DNA from: Miscanthus floridulus
Taxonomy: Eukaryota > Streptophyta > Magnoliopsida > Poales > Poaceae
Length of the DNA: 64,000 bases
Reading direction: 5' to 3'
NCBI RefSeq assembly: GCF_019320115.1
Contig: NC_089594.1
Span: forward strand, 22,032,055-22,096,054
The first letter of the stretch is position 1, and each line of letters opens with the position of its first letter. Under the pieces are notes generated by a model that worked only from the letters and a program-made list of their open reading frames with translations, was not told the origin of the DNA and did not search any database. A program made the translations under genes and the position numbers. Positions 59,261 through 64,000 of the stretch are shown one piece after another.

Positions 59261-62200
59261 TCAAGGCTCAAGGTCTCCAGCATCGGCGGATGACGTGGGA
59301 GGGTCCACCTCCTCTTCAAACAGTTGGGCCAGCGCCGTGCCGGGGCCCTTCGTCGCCTCCATCAGCTTCGCAACCTCCTCGTCGGCCTCCTCCTCATCAT
59401 CAGGCAGGACGTAGCCATCGCTGATGGCCTTGAGATCGATGCCGATGTAGTGCGAGGCGATGACGGTCAGGGCGCGCTTAACGCCCGTGTGCAGCGCCCC
59501 TTAGAGTCACTCGCGCACTTGGCCGCTCAACGCAATCAGGCGGCTCCCGAGGGAGCTGCCTGACTAGACCCCCTCGACCTCTAGGGCCTCGCAGGCAGCA
59601 CGAGTGGCGCTCTTCAGCACATTATGCTCCCCAATCTCGGTCTCAAGCACCGCCTGCACTGCAACGGAGGCCTCGGCTACCTAGGTGACCTCCTTCTCTA
59701 GCTCTGCGCCAAAAGAAACAAAATGGGGTTGAGCACAAAGGAAAACAAGCCAAATAGGGGCGGAAGCCTACGAGACTCACCCTCGGCCTTCTCCTCCCAG
59801 CGTCGGGCCTCGACCTAGGAGGCCTCAGCTTTCTCCTTCCAGCACTGGGCCTCGACCCGAGAAGCCTCGGCCTTCTCCTTTAGGCACTGGACCTTGACCT
59901 GGGAAGCCTCGGCCGCCCTAGAAGCCTCTCCCTCCAGCTCTGTATCACACCATGGAGTTAGGGGCCAAACACAAGAAAAACAAATAAAACATGGGGAATG
60001 AGACTCACCCTCGGCCTCTCCCCTCCAGACCACAGCCTCGGTCCGGGAAGCCTCAGCCGCCTTGAGGGCCTCGTCCAAGGCACCTTTCGTCAGCTGGTGC
60101 GCACCCTACTCCGTCCTAGCTGTCTAGCAAGGGCCTTGACAGAGGCCGTGGCTTCTCCAGCCTGAGACCTGAAGGCGTCTCGATCACCGGCCACACAGGT
60201 CAGCTCCTCCTCCAACTCCTTGACCCGCGCCGCCAAGGGGGCGACCTGCTCCTGAGCCACCGCCGCAGCAGCCTTCATATCAGTACCGCGTAAGCGGAGG
60301 TCCTCCACCTCCGTGCTCCGCGCTGATAGAAGCTCGTTGGCACGAGCGAGCAGGTCCTTCTGCCGCTGGAGTTGGTCCCAGACGTCCCTCTCCCGCCGGA
60401 GAAAGACTGACTTCCCAAGAGACCGGGTCTCGAGCTCCTAGGTAAGCAGAACAGGGGTCATTCACTACAAGAAAACTCAGAAAAAGACGACACCACATGA
60501 GAAAAGAAGGCATGAACCTGGGCGACCCCGAGCAGATCGTCGGCCACCACGGACAGCGCCGTCTGCAGTGACCGCTCCGCCAGCTGGCGGTATTGCCCGA
60601 AGGTGTCCCAGCGCCCACCCTCGGCCGCATCCTTGAGGGCGAACAGAGGCTCCCCTTTAGGGTCGTCCCGGCTCTGCCATAGGACACGCGAGTGATCCCA
60701 CCCGTGGGGCTTGGGTCGTACCCGCACAAGGGCCGAGCTTCCCTCGCCCGGGGTCAGAGCCGGCTATTCGACGGAGCCAGCCACCTCGGCGTCGACCACC
60801 TCCTGCGCCTGGGAAGTATCATCGGAGGAGATCGCATGGACCTCCGCCTCCCGGGCGCTCCCTCGCAACAGCGGCAGGCCTAGGACCAGGGGCGCCACCG
60901 AGGCCTCCGCCGCCTTCATCTCCACTTCCTGGGCCGACGGCTTCGCCGCAATCACGTTGGCCTCGGTGGTCCCGGGGGCTCCGGCCCCCGCCGCTGCGGC
61001 CTCGGCAGTCCTGGGCGCCCCGGCCTCCGTCGCCTCGGCCTCGGAGGCCCGAGGGGCCTCGACTTCGGTGGCCTCGGTAACTGAGGGCGCCTTAGCCCCA
61101 TCTAACTCACGAGCCTCGGCCTCATGGGGCGGATTTCTCCCTTCCCCATCTGTGTCGGGGTCGCCTCGGTAGCCCCTCCTTGGGTGACCGGCTCCTTCGG
61201 GTCGGCCTTCGCCGACGCTGCACCATGTTGTATGGCGGCTTGCGCCTCCACCACCTAGTGGGCAGTGGAGCTGGGCCTCACCTTGAGCGCCTTAAGTGGT
61301 GCCAAGGTGGGCACCTCCGCAGGACGCTTCTGGCTGAAGATGAGATACTTACGGGGTCAGCGTGAGACCGAAGAACGAACAGAAAATGCTGCAACTCTAC
61401 CGAAAATACGCTTACCTCAAGCGGGGCTACAACCGCTTTGGCATGGCGACCCTCCTCTATGAAGGCGGTGGCAGTGGCAGAGGCATGACCTCTGTATCCG
61501 CCGACGCCGGTCGGTCCTCGATGGACCCCGGCACCCCATCGGTCCTCTACGGGGGCAGTTGCGTCGCCCCTGCCGCCACCTGCTCCACCGCTGCTGTCGA
61601 GCCCACCGGGCTAACGGTGCGCTTTCCCAACGCCTGCGCCTCGGGCGTGTCGGCCGTGGCCCTGGGGCGGGTGATCGTCGGCCCCGAGGCATCTCCTCCT
61701 CCTCCTGGGAGCACTGGGCTGCTTGCCGACACCCCGGGCACCGTCTCCCCGATGTCAGGGAGATGATCCAGGGGACCCCGCCCCATCTCGCCCTCATCAT
61801 CTCCATCCGAAGCGTCCGTCGACAGTGACGGCGACGGGGACGCCTCCAACGGAAGACCGTCCTGCCTTTGCTGCCGGCGACGCTTCTCTAGTCCTTCGCG
61901 TGCGAGGATTTTCCTCGTACACTTTGCCTCCTTGGCGTCCTTCCGCCTCTTCTACGCCTTGGCGTGCGCCCGGTTCACCGCCCGCCACGCTGCATCCTCA
62001 GGAACGGGCGGTGGGGAGGCTCGCACGTCCCTCATGCCCTGTAGGAATGGCGAACGCAAATAAAGGACCAGAAAATAGTAAGGAATGAGGAGGCATCAGG
62101 GGCCGCAGCAGCGTGTGACTTGCCAAAGAAAAGTACCCCCACGACGGGCGCATCGCGATAGGGGCCAGACCACCGCTCCTCAGCTTCCCATCCACCGTCT

Positions 62201-62984
62201 TCCTCACCCGATGTAGAATCTCCTCATCGAGGAGGGCGGAGGCGGACATCCGGATGCCTTCGATCGGCTCATACGGTCTCATCTCGAACAGGCGCCGCTG
62301 CCGAGCCATCAGCGGCAGCACCCTCCGACGGTGGAAGGCCGCCACGACCATAGCCGCCGTGAGGCCACAACCACGTAGCCTCTCCAGTCCCTCTAGGAGC
62401 GGCTGTAGCTTGGGCTAATCCTCCTTTGGGACGCCATACCTCCACTTCTCCGGACAACTCTCCACGATCCGCTCGGTGTAAGGGGGAAGCTCGCCATCGT
62501 CGTTGTGGAGGTAGAACCAACTGGTATACCAGCGGCGATTGGTCGAGGTGAGCTGAGCCAGGATGTAAAGGTGCTGCCAATCCTGGCGCACTTGAAGAGT
62601 GCAGCCGCTGGCCCTCACCGCCCTCCTCACGCCCGTCGTGTCTGTCGACTTGGTGGTATGCCCCGCCCGAAAGAGGTGGAGCCACAACTCCCAATGGGGA
62701 GCAATCCCCATGTACCCCTCGCAGACGGCGACGAAGATGGCCGCCTACGCGATGGAGTTGGGGTTGAAGTTGTGGAGCTCCACGCTGTAGTAGTGCGGGA
62801 GCGCCCACATGAATCGATCCACCGGCAAGTCGAGGCCACGCTCGTGAAAGGACACGAAGCTCACGACATAGCCATCGCGTGGCCTCGACTCCAGCTCGCC
62901 CGACGGAGCAATCCACTCCGGCCTGTTGGGGTCGGTAACCGGGCGAAGAAGTCCGCCGTCGACGAGCGATTGAAGCGTCTCCAC
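59261..62984 (-). pseudogene. Antisense ORF of gypsy C: Transposase_28-type domain, coiled coil
   Basis: Read leftward from ATG at 62984 to TGA at 59261-59263. The order is the same as in A: N-terminal domain with G-L-D-L-P, H-Y-Y and H-N-F-N-P-N-S-I, then P-H-W-E-L-W; basic linker; Ala/Pro-rich stretch; coiled-coil exons with E-K-A-E repeats; acidic end. The base missing in A near 6470 is present here, so the frame through the first domain is kept. However, it has its own stops: one just after S-I-A (near 62745) and one after K-E-D near 62415. The GTAAGT-type donor near 62120 reads GCAAGT. Both copies are therefore broken, but in different places. Confidence 0.75.
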
Positions 62985-63495
62985 GGTGATGTCGGACTGA
63001 CCCTAAGAATCCACCTCAACGACAACGGCGCCGGCCATGGGTGCGATGGATAATACGACTACGACGGTGAGCCTCTCTCGCTCTCTCTATCTCGCCTCTC
63101 TCTCCTTCTCCCCGATGCTCTCTATTCTAGCAACGGCGCAAGGGCGGCAAAGGCGAATGCAGGCAAGGTAAGGAGGAGAGGGGCGATGCTCGTTGCGTAT
63201 TTATGCAGGAAGGAGGTGAAATGGGCGGGCGACGAAATCGGGAAAGTTTCCCCCAGATCTGGCATAGTTAATCCAGATCCAATTTTACCACCCACGTACC
63301 CACCTTTCCCTCATTAATCGCGTGAACAGTTATGTTCCATCTGCTGACACGGCGTCGTGTCCGACCGCTGCAGTGGCAGGCGTCGTTTTGCCTCCCCGAG
63401 AAAGTCACCTCAAAAGGTGCGTCTGCTATTGTCGAACCGATGGGGGGAGGGAATATCCCCCACTCGATTCCTTTCAGACAAAGGAACTGGGCGCT
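62985..63495. other. Promoter-side region of the antisense ORF of element C
   Basis: It parallels 6740-7250 of element A: a CT-rich stretch (about 63070-63125) and a TATTTAT (ATAAATA on minus) near 63200. No separate gene. Confidence 0.5.
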
Positions 63496-64000
63496 GAGCC
63501 CGCTACGGTCTAGGGGTTCGAAGGCTAGGCCCCCGAGGGTTTTGACAGCCGCTCTAGGGCAACAGAGTCAGGGATGACTATGGGTGAGCCCATACGGGGC
63601 CGAGACCCAAGCAAGCGAAACGCTTGGGACACCCTAAGTTGTGTCCGAGACCGGCAGGGAGGTCTCCGAATGGGATCCCACCGTAGAGAGGCACCGAGCC
63701 ACCGAGGCCCAATGAACGGCCCTGGCACCCACTAGAGAAACCCTCTGGTACTCTTGGAGTGTGTCTCTGGACCGCTAGCCGACCCCTAGCGAACGGGGCA
63801 TGGGCCTCCACTTGGACTTACCCGATAACAGCTCACCGGAAGTGCCACCGCTCACGCCCATCGAGGGTAGCCTGGCATATTCCACCCCTCTTTCCAAACG
63901 AAAAGGAAGCGCGAGGGTCGTACAAAAAGCCAGGGGAACCCCTAACGGCCCTCTTGCTCCGTGCAGAGGCTAAGGGGCTCTTCCTACAACCTTGCTGAGA
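63496..64000 (+). repeat. Start of the repeat-rich spacer of element C
   Basis: It parallels 7251-7755 of element A, with the same GAGCCCGCTACGG start and the first minisatellite unit, and is cut by the window edge. Confidence 0.8.

Larger units (their letters stand above)
36479..59334 (+). repeat. Tandem duplication, unit 2 (22,856 bp)
   Basis: It begins CGGCAAGCTT right after ...GGGCCAGCG at 36478. It ends at 59334/59335, where ...GGGCCAGCGC continues as CGTGCCGGGG, the uninterrupted antisense ORF of element C. No base difference from unit 1 was found in any open frame or in the sites checked by eye, and all spacings are equal. Confidence 0.97.
57004..64000 (+). mobile_element. Ty3/gypsy element C, 5'-truncated, runs off the right edge
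   Basis: It is identical to element B up to 59334 and then continues through the antisense ORF and into the repeat-rich spacer, in parallel with element A. The 3' LTR would follow outside the window. This is the complete form of B; B is its copy cut by the duplication edge. Confidence 0.92.

Noticed and set aside
10355..64000. tRNA, rRNA or other structured RNA genes
   Set aside because: No cloverleaf boxes A/B in the right spacing and no rRNA-like stretches were recognised by eye. A tRNAscan or Infernal run would be decisive.

Overview
The window is a piece of a grass (Poaceae) nuclear genome. It shows spliced plant genes, Stowaway and hAT MITEs, an L1-type LINE, and Ty3/gypsy elements of the Tat/Grande type whose downstream antisense ORF carries the Transposase_28 ('putative gypsy type transposon') domain. 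I cannot name the species. No prokaryotic features are present.

Layout. 1-10354 is the 3' part of gypsy element A: broken RNase H and integrase, an antisense multi-exon ORF, a repeat-rich spacer and a complete 3' LTR (9021-10354). 10713-13265 holds two small plus-strand gene models: an unrecognised 78-residue protein in three exons, and an eight-cysteine lipid-transfer-like protein with a C-terminal membrane segment. 13623-59334 is a 22,856-bp segment present twice in tandem (13623-36478 and 36479-59334). Every open frame matches at exactly +22,856, and poly-G tracts of 40 and 27 nt have equal lengths in both copies. This is either an assembly duplication or a very young tandem duplication.

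Each unit contains, in order: poly-G tracts and MITEs, an ER-targeted BiP-like HSP70 cut down to its ATPase domain, a 5'-truncated frameshifted LINE, a FAR1-related (MULE transposase-derived) gene, a nested MITE cluster, a non-autonomous LTR element, a large MITE-like insertion, a minus-strand nepenthesin-type aspartic protease with a separate signal-peptide exon, and a second gypsy element (B, then C). 57004-64000 is element C. It is identical to B up to the duplication edge and then continues through its own antisense ORF to the window end.

The host genes show no shared pathway; they are isolated genes in transposon-rich DNA. The most informative points are the perfect duplication and its junction, the inactivating lesions shared by gypsy A and B/C, the clean integrase deletion in B/C, the truncated BiP-like protein, and the membrane-anchored 8-cysteine protein. 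I found no convincing new multi-gene system.
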